Shown here: positions 1 to 8,290 of the stretch, one piece after another | Numbering within the stretch: position 1 is the first letter of the stretch | Layout: each line of letters opens with the position of its first letter | Source of the DNA: Candidatus Methanomethylophilus sp. UBA78 | GTDB lineage: Archaea; Thermoplasmatota; Thermoplasmata; Methanomassiliicoccales; Methanomethylophilaceae | Length of the DNA stretch: 36,186 nt | Assembly: GCA_002503545.1 (NCBI GenBank) | Contig: DARY01000034.1 | Coordinates: forward strand, 10,961 to 47,146 | Direction of reading: 5' to 3' | Translations under genes and position numbers: made by a program | Notes under the pieces: model-generated | Told to the model about the DNA's origin: nothing | The model's database searches: none | The model's input: the letters and a program-made list of their open reading frames with translations, nothing else

Positions 1-2
1 CC

Positions 3-803
3 CGCCGCAACGTGGATGCCATCGTGTTCATCTCCAAGGACCCCCGGCCGCTGGTCCCGTATCTGCGGGAGATCGGGTCGATGGGCCACATGTCCATGTT
101 CCAGATCACCATAACGCCCTACGGGAGGGACCTCGAGCCCGGGGTCCCGTTCAAGGCGGACGTGGCCGATTCCTTCAAGGAGATCTCGGAGAGGATAGGC
201 CGGGACCGCATGGTCTGGCGCTACGACCCCGTCGTCCTCAACGACAGGTACACGGTCGACTGGCACAGGCGCAAGTTCGAGCTGCTGTGCAGGGAGCTGG
301 AGGGGTACACGGACCGCTGCACCTTCAGCTTCATCGACATGTACGGCAAGCTGGGCAGGTTCGGCGACCTCCTGCGCACGGTGACGCCCGCCGAGATGGA
401 CCGCATGGCGGAGGCGATGGCGCCCGTGGCCGAGAGGTACGGCATGAAGCTCGGCTACTGCTGCGCGCACCGCGACCTGTCGAAGTACGGAATAGAGCCA
501 CGCGGCTGCCTCGACAGGCAGACCATGCGCTCGCTCGACATCCCCTTCGAGGAGATGGACACCCCGCTCAGGGAGGGATGCAGGTGCGTGAGGAACATCG
601 ACATCGGGGAGTACAACACCTGCGGCCACGACTGCATCTACTGCTACGCCAACAGGAACGACCCCTCGACCAGGGAGAACGCCGTCTACGACCCCGAGGG
701 CGAGCTCCTGTACGGGACGCTGGGTCCCGACGACGAGGTAGTCCCCCTCAGGGGGAGGGAGGCGCCCCGCCTCTCCGACTACTTCGATTACCGGCAGTAC
801 TGA
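3..803 (+). CDS. DUF1848 family protein, 5' end outside window
   Basis: The visible 267 codons match the DUF1848 family, whose function is not established. The diagnostic part is the C-terminal third, with a Cys-rich block reading CRCVRNIDIGEYNTC followed by GHDCIYCYAN, a likely metal or Fe-S ligand set. The beginning RRNVDAIVFISKDPRPL aligns with a segment that in full-length members follows about 50 residues of N-terminal sequence. The GTG at 12 is therefore probably internal, and the true start lies upstream of base 1. The gene stops with TGA one base before the convergent transporter gene ends, so the two genes abut tail to tail. Family assignment is firm; any radical-SAM-like chemistry is inference from the cysteine motif. 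Confidence 0.8.
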   Translation, partial: RRNVDAIVFISKDPRPLVPYLREIGSMGHMSMFQITITPYGRDLEPGVPFKADVADSFKEISERIGRDRMVWRYDPVVLNDRYTVDWHRRKFELLCRELEGYTDRCTFSFIDMYGKLGRFGDLLRTVTPAEMDRMAEAMAPVAERYGMKLGYCCAHRDLSKYGIEPRGCLDRQTMRSLDIPFEEMDTPLREGCRCVRNIDIGEYNTCGHDCIYCYANRNDPSTRENAVYDPEGELLYGTLGPDDEVVPLRGREAPRLSDYFDYRQY

Positions 804-804
804 C

Positions 805-1797
805 TCATTCCCACGTCTGGGATATGCCGGCTTCCCTGTCGGATTCCAGTTCCCTCTCCATGCGCTTCCTGGAGAACAGGACGGAGTCCATGAACGCGAC
901 CCAGACGATCTCCACGACGATCGATGCCGCTATGGGGACCATCGCGCTGCCGACGGCGGGCCCGCTCAGGACCGATACGCACAGGGCGATGGCGATCCCC
1001 TTGTTCTTGTAGGAGATCATCAGGATGTCCGTGACCCTCTGCGACCAGGGCACCCCGTACCTCTTCTCCGCGACCTCGGTCACCGTCCCGAGACCGAAGT
1101 CCCTTAGGAACGCGACGAACATGAAGACCAGGAGGATGGCCGCGCCGCTGGGGAAGTTGGTGGGGCTCACGGACAGCCACACGAGGAAGGCGATGACGCA
1201 GTTCAGGACGACGGACATGACGGTCTTGTCTATCCTGACCCTGGTGATCAGCCTGGAGGCCACCAGGGGGATGCCGATGAGCTCGAAGACGGTTATGACG
1301 ACATCGGTCATGTCGACGACCTCGCCGAGCGTGAGCCAGATTATCAGGGGGATCCATGCCAGCGAGATGATGTACACGATGATGGTGGACCGGAGGGCGT
1401 GCTCCATGTCCCCTCTGAGGATGAGCGAGAGCGGGCCGACGGAGGCGGCGAACGGGGTCGCCGCGAGGAATACCAGCCCCTCCGCGTACCTCTCGTACCC
1501 GTCGAGGCCGTTCAGCACGTAGTACGCCGCCAGCGGGATGACGGATGCGAACACGAGACCCAGGAGGACGGCTCTTGCGACAGACCTGCGGTTCCTGACC
1601 GGGTCGAGGTTGCGGAAGGGGATCCTGGAGAGGGTCACCGTCAGCATGACCGCGAGGAGCAGTATGGTGACGTTGCTGCGTACGTCGGACGTCAGTACGT
1701 CGCCGGGGAAAACACCGGAGACGTTCGTTATGAGGGACAGGACCAGTGCGGCCCCCATCATGAACGCCGTGCTGCAGACCAAGTCTATCGCTTTCAT
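805..1797 (-). CDS. Bile acid:sodium symporter (BASS)-like membrane transporter
   Basis: This 330-residue, very hydrophobic protein has about nine to ten predicted membrane segments. The segment FLAATPFAASVGPLSLILRG, followed by another long hydrophobic stretch, resembles the BASS/ACR3-like secondary carrier fold. The substrate cannot be read from the sequence. The C-terminus is a charged cytoplasmic tail (RKRMERELESDREAG). A TATA-like element (ATATAAAA on the plus strand, 1821-1828) lies about 25-30 nt before the ATG, so the mRNA is probably leaderless. It is transcribed alone, with EFR1 upstream on the same strand about 57 nt away. Assignment to the superfamily is moderate; it could be another 10-TM carrier. 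Confidence 0.6.
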   Translation of the reverse strand: MKAIDLVCSTAFMMGAALVLSLITNVSGVFPGDVLTSDVRSNVTILLLAVMLTVTLSRIPFRNLDPVRNRRSVARAVLLGLVFASVIPLAAYYVLNGLDGYERYAEGLVFLAATPFAASVGPLSLILRGDMEHALRSTIIVYIISLAWIPLIIWLTLGEVVDMTDVVITVFELIGIPLVASRLITRVRIDKTVMSVVLNCVIAFLVWLSVSPTNFPSGAAILLVFMFVAFLRDFGLGTVTEVAEKRYGVPWSQRVTDILMISYKNKGIAIALCVSVLSGPAVGSAMVPIAASIVVEIVWVAFMDSVLFSRKRMERELESDREAGISQTWE

Positions 1798-1819
1798 CGG
1801 CTAATGTGAATAGGAAATC

Positions 1820-1830
1820 GATATAAAACG
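1820..1830 (-). promoter_or_regulatory. TATA-like box of the BASS-like gene
   Basis: On the minus strand this reads TTTTATAT within AT-rich sequence, centred about 27 nt before the ATG at 1797. That is archaeal promoter spacing for a leaderless transcript. No Shine-Dalgarno motif is seen between it and the start. Confidence 0.5.
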
Positions 1831-1854
1831 TTCGTCAGCGCCTTTTGCACACTG

Positions 1855-2634
1855 TCAATCGTATTCGGCGCAGTCCCCGATGCAATGTGGGTTCATGTAC
1901 TGCCCGTGGTCCTTGGTCTTCCCGCCGTACTGTATGGCGAAGTTCGGGCAGCGGTGGAGGCATCCGAGGCACATGACGCATCTGTCCAGGATCCATCTCG
2001 GTCTACCGTTCTCCATCATTATCGCATGCACCGGGCAGTTGCCGGCGCATGTCCCGCACCCTGCGCATTGGTCCTCCACCATCAGGTTCTCGGTCAGACG
2101 GGCCTTGTCGTACATGTCGTGGAACATGTTCGAGATGAACTCAGGTATGCAGTCCGACATGAACGATCCCTTGGTCCTGGACGAGATCTGGGTCTTCACT
2201 TCCTCGATCTTCTCGTCGGCCACCTTCACCCTCCTCTGCACGTTCGTCTCGTCGGTCAGGTCGAAGACGGGCGTCCAGCTGTCGGGCATCCTGACCTCGT
2301 AGAAGGCGTCTATGGCGATCCCCTTCCTGCTCAGTATCCTCTCCGCCGACTGGGATATGCAGCCGTTCTTCGTGCCGTACGTCGCCACGAAGAACGTGTA
2401 GGGTCTCTCCCTGAAGGTGATCTTGATGTTCTCGAGGAACTTCTTGACGACGGAAGGCAGTCCCCAGTAGTAGGTGGGACTCACGAAGCCCAGCATCTTC
2501 TCGCCGGAGACATCGAATGACATGCTGCCGGAATCCAGCAGCTCGGGCATGTAGAGGATCTCGTCGCCGTTGGCATCGGCGATGGATCTCGCCACGTGTT
2601 TGCTGTTCCCGGTAGCAGAGAAGTAGAATATCAT
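1855..2634 (-). CDS. EFR1-type flavodoxin/4Fe-4S ferredoxin fusion
   Basis: Residues 1-150 form a flavodoxin-like domain starting MIFYFSATGNSKHVA, the FMN phosphate loop, followed by SPTYYWGLPSVVKKFLENI. The C-terminal 80 residues carry two 4Fe-4S motifs, CAGCGTCAGNCP and CVMCLGCLHRCP. This architecture is that of EFR1 family ferrodoxins, cytoplasmic electron carriers of unknown partner. ATG at 2634 is preferred over the adjacent in-frame GTG at 2637. It is divergent from the menA/ubiE pair, with a shared 130-nt promoter region containing a perfect inverted repeat. No neighbour reveals the redox partner. Confidence 0.85.
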   Translation of the reverse strand: MIFYFSATGNSKHVARSIADANGDEILYMPELLDSGSMSFDVSGEKMLGFVSPTYYWGLPSVVKKFLENIKITFRERPYTFFVATYGTKNGCISQSAERILSRKGIAIDAFYEVRMPDSWTPVFDLTDETNVQRRVKVADEKIEEVKTQISSRTKGSFMSDCIPEFISNMFHDMYDKARLTENLMVEDQCAGCGTCAGNCPVHAIMMENGRPRWILDRCVMCLGCLHRCPNFAIQYGGKTKDHGQYMNPHCIGDCAEYD

Positions 2635-2697
2635 CACGATCTGCCTTTATTTTGCCTACGTTAAGTGCACTGCATATATCTCCCTTACGCCATTATT

Positions 2698-2714
2698 TAA
2701 CTTAATTTAAGTTA
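2698..2714. promoter_or_regulatory. 8-bp perfect inverted repeat in divergent promoter
   Basis: TAACTTAA and TTAAGTTA are separated by a single T. The palindrome lies between the EFR1 gene (leftward) and the prenyltransferase gene (rightward), about 50 nt from the latter's ATG. It could be an operator for a dimeric regulator or overlapping TATA/BRE elements for both directions. It is AT-only apart from one C/G pair, so chance is possible. Confidence 0.4.
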
Positions 2715-2762
2715 TTATGGTCTGGGTCTAACCTTTATCTATCATCCACGTTACGGTACCCC

Positions 2763-3668
2763 ATGGAGGATGTCAAGCCGGTAAAGGCCGGTTGGTTCAA
2801 CGTTTTCAGGCCGTGGACTCTGCACGGGGCAGTCGTCCCGGTCCTCATCGGCGGAGCCGTGGCGTACGCCGACGGGACGTTCTGCTGGTGGATATTCCTC
2901 ATGGTCCTGGTGTGCGGGTGCCTCCTGCAGTCCGCGGCCAACATACTGAACACGTACGGCGACTTCGTCAAGGGCACCGACACCCCGGAGAACGAGACGC
3001 GCTCCCCGGAACTCGTCACCGGCACCCTCACCCCCAAGAAGGTCTTCTGGGTCGGGATGGCGTGTCTGGGTATCGTCGCCCTGTGCGGGCTCGTCTTCAT
3101 ATGGTACATCGGGTGGGGCATACTGATCTTCGGTCTGCTGGGTCTTGCGGGCGCAGGGCTCTACACCGTAGGCGCGTCCTACAAGTACCACGGTCTGGGA
3201 CAGTTCGGGGTGTTCGTGCTCATGGGCATCCTGATGCCGCTCGGGACCTACTACGTCATGTCGGGGGAGCTGTCCGCGGAGGTGTTCCTCATGTCCCTGC
3301 CGAACGCCTTCATGATCACCGCCGTCCTCAGCGGCAACGAGACCCGCGACTACCACGAGGACAAGAAGGCCGACGTCGGGACCCTCTCCAGCCACCTCTC
3401 CTATGAGAACAGCATGCGCCTGTACCTCTTCGAGAACTCGGTGGGTTTCGTCATACTGGCACTGCTGATCGCCGCCGGTGTCCTCCCCTGGGTGTGCGCC
3501 ATCGCGTTCCTGACCCTCTACGACCTCCGCAGGCTCTACAGGAACAGCAGGCTGGCACCTTCCAATCCCGGCAACAGCAGGCTCCTGGTCCCGATGTCCT
3601 TCGACCTCAACTGGCACTTCGGGGTCCTGCTCGTAATCGGATATATTATAGCACAATACGCACTGTGA
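2763..3668 (+). CDS. UbiA/MenA-family polyprenyltransferase
   Basis: This 301-residue integral membrane protein has about eight to nine membrane segments. The first Asp-rich site is NILNTYGDFVKGTD, the Mg-diphosphate-binding NxxxD motif of UbiA prenyltransferases. A second polar loop follows as GNETRDYHEDKKAD. Together with its length this places it with MenA-like enzymes, which join a polyprenyl chain to an aromatic acceptor. It is followed after 9 nt by a UbiE/MenG-type methyltransferase, so the two probably modify the same prenylated ring. The acceptor is unknown: Methanomassiliicoccales are not known to make menaquinone, and no other quinone gene is in the window. A lipid-soluble electron carrier is an inference. 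Confidence 0.85.
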   Translation: MEDVKPVKAGWFNVFRPWTLHGAVVPVLIGGAVAYADGTFCWWIFLMVLVCGCLLQSAANILNTYGDFVKGTDTPENETRSPELVTGTLTPKKVFWVGMACLGIVALCGLVFIWYIGWGILIFGLLGLAGAGLYTVGASYKYHGLGQFGVFVLMGILMPLGTYYVMSGELSAEVFLMSLPNAFMITAVLSGNETRDYHEDKKADVGTLSSHLSYENSMRLYLFENSVGFVILALLIAAGVLPWVCAIAFLTLYDLRRLYRNSRLAPSNPGNSRLLVPMSFDLNWHFGVLLVIGYIIAQYAL

Positions 3669-3677
3669 GGGAACTCA

Positions 3678-4433
3678 ATGGCTGATGAAGAGGTTAAACC
3701 CAACGGCACCCAGTTCGAGGGCAAGGAAGTCTACGTGAAAGACGTGTTCACCGAGATCGCCGGATACTACGACGAGATGAACGAGATAATGTCCCTCAGG
3801 ATGATCCAGGGCTGGCACAGGTACATGATGAAGCTGGCCGGGGACATAAGGGGCAGGAGGTGCATCGACATAGGCACCGGGACGGGGGAGATCGCCTTCC
3901 TCGTGAAGGAGCGCGCCGGTCCGGAGGGGGAGGTCGTCGGTCTCGACATCACGCCGGAGATGCTCAGGTACGCGGACATGAAGATGAGGGAGGAGCACCG
4001 CCCCGAGGTGAGGTTCGTGGAGGGCAACGCCCTGGCCATGGATTTCCCGGAGGGCTCGTTCCACCTCGCGACATCCGGGTACATGCTGCGCAACGTCAAC
4101 GACGTGCAGAAGGCCATAGACGAGATGTACCGCGTCCTGGACCACGGCGGCAAGGTCGTCGTCGCGGAGATGGCGACCCCTGACAACCGCCTCATCCGCT
4201 ATTTCTACAACCTCTACATGAAGAACCGCGTCCAGAAGATCGGCCGCAAGTACGACAAGGGCAAGAGGATAGACGGCAGGATGCCGGCCTACGACTGGCT
4301 CGTCAACTCGATAAGGGGCTTCCCCCACGGCGAGGTCATGGCCGAGAAATTCAGGAAGGCCGGCTTCAGGGACGTCAAGGTCCACTCCAAGAACTTCGGC
4401 GCCGTCAACATATACGAGGGCACCAAGGAGTGA
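3678..4433 (+). CDS. UbiE/MenG-like SAM-dependent C-methyltransferase
   Basis: This 251-residue class I methyltransferase has the SAM-binding motif I as CIDIGTGTGEIAFLV (residues about 56-70), then VVGLDITPEMLRYADMKM, and the UbiE/Coq5-type HLATSGYMLRNVNDVQKAIDEMYRVLDHGGKV. The N-terminal VKDVFTEIAGYYDEMNEIMSL also matches UbiE/MenG. In bacteria these enzymes methylate demethylmenaquinone. It begins nine nt after the prenyltransferase stop, with GAGGGA as ribosome binding site, so co-translation is expected. Function in methylating a prenylated ring is inferred from the pairing. Confidence 0.85.
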   Translation: MADEEVKPNGTQFEGKEVYVKDVFTEIAGYYDEMNEIMSLRMIQGWHRYMMKLAGDIRGRRCIDIGTGTGEIAFLVKERAGPEGEVVGLDITPEMLRYADMKMREEHRPEVRFVEGNALAMDFPEGSFHLATSGYMLRNVNDVQKAIDEMYRVLDHGGKVVVAEMATPDNRLIRYFYNLYMKNRVQKIGRKYDKGKRIDGRMPAYDWLVNSIRGFPHGEVMAEKFRKAGFRDVKVHSKNFGAVNIYEGTKE

Positions 4434-4471
4434 TCCCGGCACATCGTTCCTTCATCCGCCGAAACGGTTTC

Positions 4472-4493
4472 CGGGAGGGGGAGGCCCCTCCCG
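4472..4493. terminator. Bidirectional hairpin terminator between convergent genes
   Basis: CGGGAGGGG and CCCCTCCCG form a perfect 9-bp stem with a GAGG loop. It sits midway between the stops of the methyltransferase (plus) and the M18 peptidase (minus). No long T run follows, so it may stabilise 3' ends rather than act as a strict terminator. Confidence 0.5.
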
Positions 4494-4500
4494 TCCGGCG

Positions 4501-5937
4501 TCAGAACGCCTTGGGTTTCTTGTAGTTGAAGTACGCGAGGACGGCCTTGTAGAGCATGTAGTCGTCCGCCTTCGACGTCACTTCCAGGGGGGCGTGCATG
4601 GACAGCACCGGTACGCCCATGTCGACCGTGTCGAGGTTGTGCACCGATATGTCGACCGCGATGGTCCCTCCGCCGCCGACGTCGGTCCTGCCCAGCTCTC
4701 CGACCTGCCACGGGATCTTCGCGTCCTCCAGTATCTCCCTGAGGTACCCCATGACCTCGGCGGAGGCGTCGTTGGTGGAGTACTTGCCGCCGCTCCCGGT
4801 GTACTTGGACACGACGGGTCCCCTTCCGAGGAAGGAGCAGTTGGACATCTCGAAGGCCTCGGGCCAGGACGGGTCGACCGCGGCGTTGACGTCGCAGGAC
4901 AGGCACATGGAGCTCCTGAGCACGTGGCGGATCGGATAGTCCCAGGCGGACGCGACGTCCTCCAGGAAGTCCTTCCAGAAGACGGACCTCATACCGGTGG
5001 GCCCGTCCGAGCCGGTCTCCTCCTTGTCGGCGAAGACCATCATGGTGGTGTACTCGGGCTTCTTGGTGTCCAGCTCGGCCTTGAACTGGGCGAAGGCGCA
5101 CACCTTGTCGTCCTGTCCGTAGGCGGCCACCATGGACCTGTCGAAGCCGAGGTCCCTGGGCTGGAACGCGGGGCAGGCGCAGAGCTCCGCCGAGAGGAAG
5201 TCCTTCTCCAGGATGCCGTACTTCTCGAACAGGATGTTCATGATGTTCAGCTTGACCTTCTGGGACACCTTGTCGTCCTTGAAGGGCCAGGACCCGATCA
5301 GGATGTTCAGCTGCTCGGCGTCTATGAGCTTGTTCCCCGGTTTCGAGACCTGGTCGCGCGCCAGGTGGGGGAGCAGGTCCGTTATGCAGAACTGCGGGTC
5401 CTCCGGGTCCTCTCCGACCCTGACCTTCACCGTCTTGCCGTCCGACAGGGTGACGACCCCGTGGAGCGAGAGGGGGATCGCGGTCCACTGGTACTTCTTG
5501 ATGCCGCCGTAGTAGTGGGTCTTGAAGTACGCCATGTCGGTCGACTCGAAGAGGGGGTTGGGCTTGAAGTCGAGGCGGGGGCTGTCGACGTGGGCGACGC
5601 TGATCCTGACGCCCTCTATGAGCGGCTTCTTACCGAACGTCATCAGTATGAGGTTCTTGTCGCGGTTGTTGAAGAAGACCTTGTCCCCTGCCTTGTACTT
5701 CGTCCCGAGGACGAACTCGGTGTATCCGTTCTTCTTCACTATCGGGAGCGTGTAGTCGAGGATCTCGCGTTCCGTCTTGTGCTTGAGGAACTCTTTGTAC
5801 TCCTCTCCGTAATCCATGGCCTCTCCGAGAAGGTCGTTCTCGGTCTCCCCAAGGGTCTTGGGTTTAACCAGAAGCTTCTCCTCCAGTTCCTGGCCAGCGC
5901 TCTTTTCCGCTTTTTTGCTAACCATGGGTTCACCCAT
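4501..5937 (-). CDS. M18-family aminopeptidase
   Basis: The 478-residue protein is a cytosolic dinuclear-zinc exopeptidase of the M18 family (aspartyl aminopeptidase/aminopeptidase I). HVDSPRLD near residue 116 carries the first metal-binding His and Asp; DKEETGSDG carries the catalytic Glu pair; CDVNAAVDPSW and the C-terminal SMHAPLEVTSKADDY supply remaining ligands. Length agrees with the family. ATG 5937 and ATG 5925 are both possible: a GGTGA lies just before the second (MVSKKAEK), and a TATA-like AAAATA lies about 20-25 nt before the first. Its role is probably peptide turnover. It is transcribed alone, away from the methylamine island. Confidence 0.93.
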   Translation of the reverse strand: MGEPMVSKKAEKSAGQELEEKLLVKPKTLGETENDLLGEAMDYGEEYKEFLKHKTEREILDYTLPIVKKNGYTEFVLGTKYKAGDKVFFNNRDKNLILMTFGKKPLIEGVRISVAHVDSPRLDFKPNPLFESTDMAYFKTHYYGGIKKYQWTAIPLSLHGVVTLSDGKTVKVRVGEDPEDPQFCITDLLPHLARDQVSKPGNKLIDAEQLNILIGSWPFKDDKVSQKVKLNIMNILFEKYGILEKDFLSAELCACPAFQPRDLGFDRSMVAAYGQDDKVCAFAQFKAELDTKKPEYTTMMVFADKEETGSDGPTGMRSVFWKDFLEDVASAWDYPIRHVLRSSMCLSCDVNAAVDPSWPEAFEMSNCSFLGRGPVVSKYTGSGGKYSTNDASAEVMGYLREILEDAKIPWQVGELGRTDVGGGGTIAVDISVHNLDTVDMGVPVLSMHAPLEVTSKADDYMLYKAVLAYFNYKKPKAF

Positions 5938-6040
5938 GATACGGCGGATATTTTACCTATTCGTACCGACTGTTTTCTTATTTGTAATCGGTCCTTCGGG
6001 TTCTGCAAACAAATTCATATTTAAGTCTACTTGCGAATGA

Positions 6041-6302
6041 TGTATAGTTTCCCATCATTGTATTTTAATGTTGACTTTTTGTAATCCTGCCAAATAAAAT
6101 CATATTTAAATATTTTTACTTACAATATGAAATATTTAAATATTATATTTTCAGGTTTCATTATCAACAGCGAAACTTGGGGTTACAGCTCTTCCAAAGT
6201 TACTCAACTCCTCGCTGCCGTCGGTCTGACGACCGGCTGTGTCTGCCCTCTTACTCTCTGGCAGACACAAAATCTCGTCAGGGATGCAAAAAGTGATTTA
6301 CA
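6041..6302 (+). promoter_or_regulatory. AT-rich promoter/leader of the APC permease, two palindromes
   Basis: This stretch separates the divergent peptidase and the permease. It holds two near-identical self-complementary boxes, ATATTTAAATAT (6102-6113) and AATATTTAAATATT (6131-6144), which are TATA-like and may be paired promoters or an operator. A hairpin follows: GTGTCTGCC and GGCAGACAC at about 6239-6268, with a 12-nt loop. A possible short coding frame crosses the leader and is listed separately. The leader is long for an archaeal gene. Confidence 0.45.
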
Positions 6303-6306
6303 ATGA
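6127..6306 (+). CDS. Possible 59-residue leader protein overlapping the permease
   Basis: An ATG at 6127 opens a frame beginning MKYLNIIFSGFIINSETWGY and ending in TGA at 6304-6306. It overlaps the permease ATG at 6303 as ATGA, the usual geometry for translational coupling. A CVCPLTLW segment is encoded within the arms of the leader hairpin. Against it: the start lies inside the AT-rich promoter palindrome, no Shine-Dalgarno precedes it, and codon use is less GC-biased than in real neighbours. It may be a chance frame or a leader peptide. Confidence 0.25.
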   Translation: MKYLNIIFSGFIINSETWGYSSSKVTQLLAAVGLTTGCVCPLTLWQTQNLVRDAKSDLQ

Positions 6307-7760
6307 CTGAGGAAACAGGTGTTTCGGATACTAGCTTAAAGCGCTCCGTCAGTTGGAAACAGGGGATGTTCATCGCCTTAGGCGTGCCCCTGTTGATCCT
6401 TCCTTCTCTGTATGATGTAAGCAGTATAGTATGGGGACTGTGCATCGTGGTCTGGTCTCTCTCCGTCGTCCAGGGGTTCCTGCAGAACCTCGCGTACGGC
6501 GAGATGGTCACGGTCTTCCCCAATGCGACCGGTCTCCCGGGCTGTGCGCAGACGGTGTTCAGACCTAAGAACGAATCCAATCCGCACGACTTCAGGAAGT
6601 TCGTCGGAGCCTTCAGCGCCTGGTGCTACTGGTTCGCCTGGTGCCCCGTGGTGGCCATCTTCACGATGCTCATCGGCGACTACCTGGTGAGGATGTTCGA
6701 GATGGACCTTTCCGGATGGGCCTATCTGGGTCTTTACCTCGCCATAGGAATATGCATAGTGGTGCTGATGTACGTCCTCGGCTCCCGCGGTCTCGAGGGA
6801 GGGGCGACCTTCGGAACCATCCTCGCGATAATATCCATCGTCCCCATCGTCATAATCATCGCCGGCGCCTTCGCCGTCGGCATGTTCGACCTGAATCTCA
6901 TAACCGAACGCATGACCGCCCCGGAATGGAGCTGGAGCTTCGGCGACTTCGTGCTGCTGTTCGGCTGTTTCGCTCTGGCACAATGGAGCGCTTGCGCCTG
7001 GGAGACGGCGGCCATCTACGGTCCCGAGTACAAGGAGCCCGGGAAGGACGTCCCCAAGGCCCTGTTCAGCTGCGGGATAATCTGTCTGTTCATGTACTTC
7101 TTCGTCTCCGTGGGAGTCTACGGATCCGTCGGGGACCTCGACGTATACAAGAACGCCGCCCTGGTGCCCATCGCCCAGTTCGTGTTCGGCGACTTCGGGA
7201 AGTACATCGCCCTGTTCCTGCTCATCGTGGCGATGGTCCTCGTCATCCAGACGGGATTCCTCGGATCCTCCAGGACCCTGTTCTCCATGGCCACGGAGAA
7301 GAACCTCCCCGGCTGGTTCCGCAAGGTCAACAAGTTCGGCATGCCCACCAACGCCATGCTGTTCGTCAGCATCTTCAACATGCTCCTGGTGCTCATAGTC
7401 GGATACAGCGGCTGCGTCGCCGAGTCCGGAGACACCAGCATGACGATCCTCTCGGCCTCCGCCATGGGATACTGCATCGCCAACGGCATCGCCCTCGCCG
7501 CCTTCGTGAAGACGAGGAGGAGCCCGGAGTTCAGGGACCTGGAGAGGCCGTTCAAGGCACCCAGGGGTTGGCAGTATGTGATGGCTGTCATGACCGTGGT
7601 GCAGTTCTGCGTCTGGCTGCCCTGCCTCATCTACTGGAGTTACGACCAGTCGGGAGGGTTCATGCCCGCGATACTCGGTACAGTCATACTCCTTCTGTTC
7701 GTTCCGCTCTGGTGGTACGTGCAGGATCACAAGGGGGACGCCGCCGCGGACAGCAGCTGA
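6303..7760 (+). CDS. APC-superfamily permease, probable methylamine importer
   Basis: The 485-residue protein has about 12 membrane segments and the APC amino-acid permease pattern: an N-terminal KRSVSWKQGMFIALGVPLLI, then QNLAYGEMVTVFPNATGLPG with the conserved first-helix turn, and later ETAAIYGPEYKEPGKDVPKA. Methanosarcina methylamine clusters also carry an APC-type permease (MtmP). Location directly upstream of mtbC-mtbB-mttB-mttC supports import of a methylamine, though substrate cannot be read from sequence. The start is fixed by GTGAT about 8 nt upstream. A GC-rich hairpin after the stop separates it from the methyltransferase operon, so it is probably its own transcript. Confidence 0.8.
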   Translation: MTEETGVSDTSLKRSVSWKQGMFIALGVPLLILPSLYDVSSIVWGLCIVVWSLSVVQGFLQNLAYGEMVTVFPNATGLPGCAQTVFRPKNESNPHDFRKFVGAFSAWCYWFAWCPVVAIFTMLIGDYLVRMFEMDLSGWAYLGLYLAIGICIVVLMYVLGSRGLEGGATFGTILAIISIVPIVIIIAGAFAVGMFDLNLITERMTAPEWSWSFGDFVLLFGCFALAQWSACAWETAAIYGPEYKEPGKDVPKALFSCGIICLFMYFFVSVGVYGSVGDLDVYKNAALVPIAQFVFGDFGKYIALFLLIVAMVLVIQTGFLGSSRTLFSMATEKNLPGWFRKVNKFGMPTNAMLFVSIFNMLLVLIVGYSGCVAESGDTSMTILSASAMGYCIANGIALAAFVKTRRSPEFRDLERPFKAPRGWQYVMAVMTVVQFCVWLPCLIYWSYDQSGGFMPAILGTVILLLFVPLWWYVQDHKGDAAADSS

Positions 7761-7796
7761 GAAGGTTACGGCCTTTATAAGCAAAAACTCTACAAA

Positions 7797-7813
7797 GGGG
7801 GCGTATAGCCCCC
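7797..7813 (+). terminator. Hairpin terminator after APC permease
   Basis: GGGGGC and GCCCCC enclose a GTATA loop 37 nt after the permease stop. AT-rich sequence (ATTTATAAATTATTTTAC) follows. This is the likely 3' end of the permease mRNA. Confidence 0.55.
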
Positions 7814-8290
7814 AACATTTATAAATTATTTTACAAACATAGACGATTATGATGGATGTATGTTACATCCAATAAGCCGTTTTCGCTGGGATGTAATTGG
7901 TTGCGGCGCTCCGACGTTTCATCACGGTTCCTCCCGCCGGTGCCGTTCCCGTGCGGAACGACCGTCCCGGCCCCGTTTGTCTGTTTATAATATATTATAT
8001 GGAGAGAAATAACCACTATATTCGTGCAACAATGCGGATTTCCAGGCATATTTAGTCCGCATCCGTTGTCGGTGCATGTTCCGATCATTCTGGCATGATC
8101 TTTTGCCGCAATTGTTCGGGATATGTAGTTTTTAACCATTTGTATTTAAATATATCCATTCACGGTCAGAAACATCTTAAACATATTATATTTAAATGTA
8201 TGTTTTTTCTTCTGATTAAGGTTAAATAGATTCAACGTCTTCCTCGAATCAACGGTTGCATAGCAGCCGATTGTGAGGAGAGAGAAAAAT
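7814..8290 (+). promoter_or_regulatory. Gene-free gap upstream of mtbC, with structured segment and promoters
   Basis: No convincing gene lies in these 477 nt; a 102-codon minus-strand frame lacks codon bias and family features. A TTTATAAAT box at about 7819-7827 precedes a GC-rich island (7850-7980) in otherwise AT-rich DNA. The island starts with GGATGTA (7854), TACATCC (7864) and GGATGTA (7889), which can form two mutually exclusive hairpins, followed by a GTTCC/GGAAC hairpin. ATGCGGA (8032) and TCCGCAT (8056) make another stem. TATTTAAATATA (about 8143-8154) and ATTATATTTAAATG (about 8184-8197) are likely TATA boxes for mtbC. The island could be a small RNA or a long leader. Confidence 0.4.

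Noticed and set aside
4594..6024. 476-codon plus-strand frame opposite the M18 peptidase
   Set aside because: Antisense shadow; the M18 catalytic motifs are on the minus strand.
7831..8139. 102-codon minus-strand frame in the gap before mtbC
   Set aside because: No codon bias, no ribosome binding site, overlaps hairpins and promoter-like sequence.
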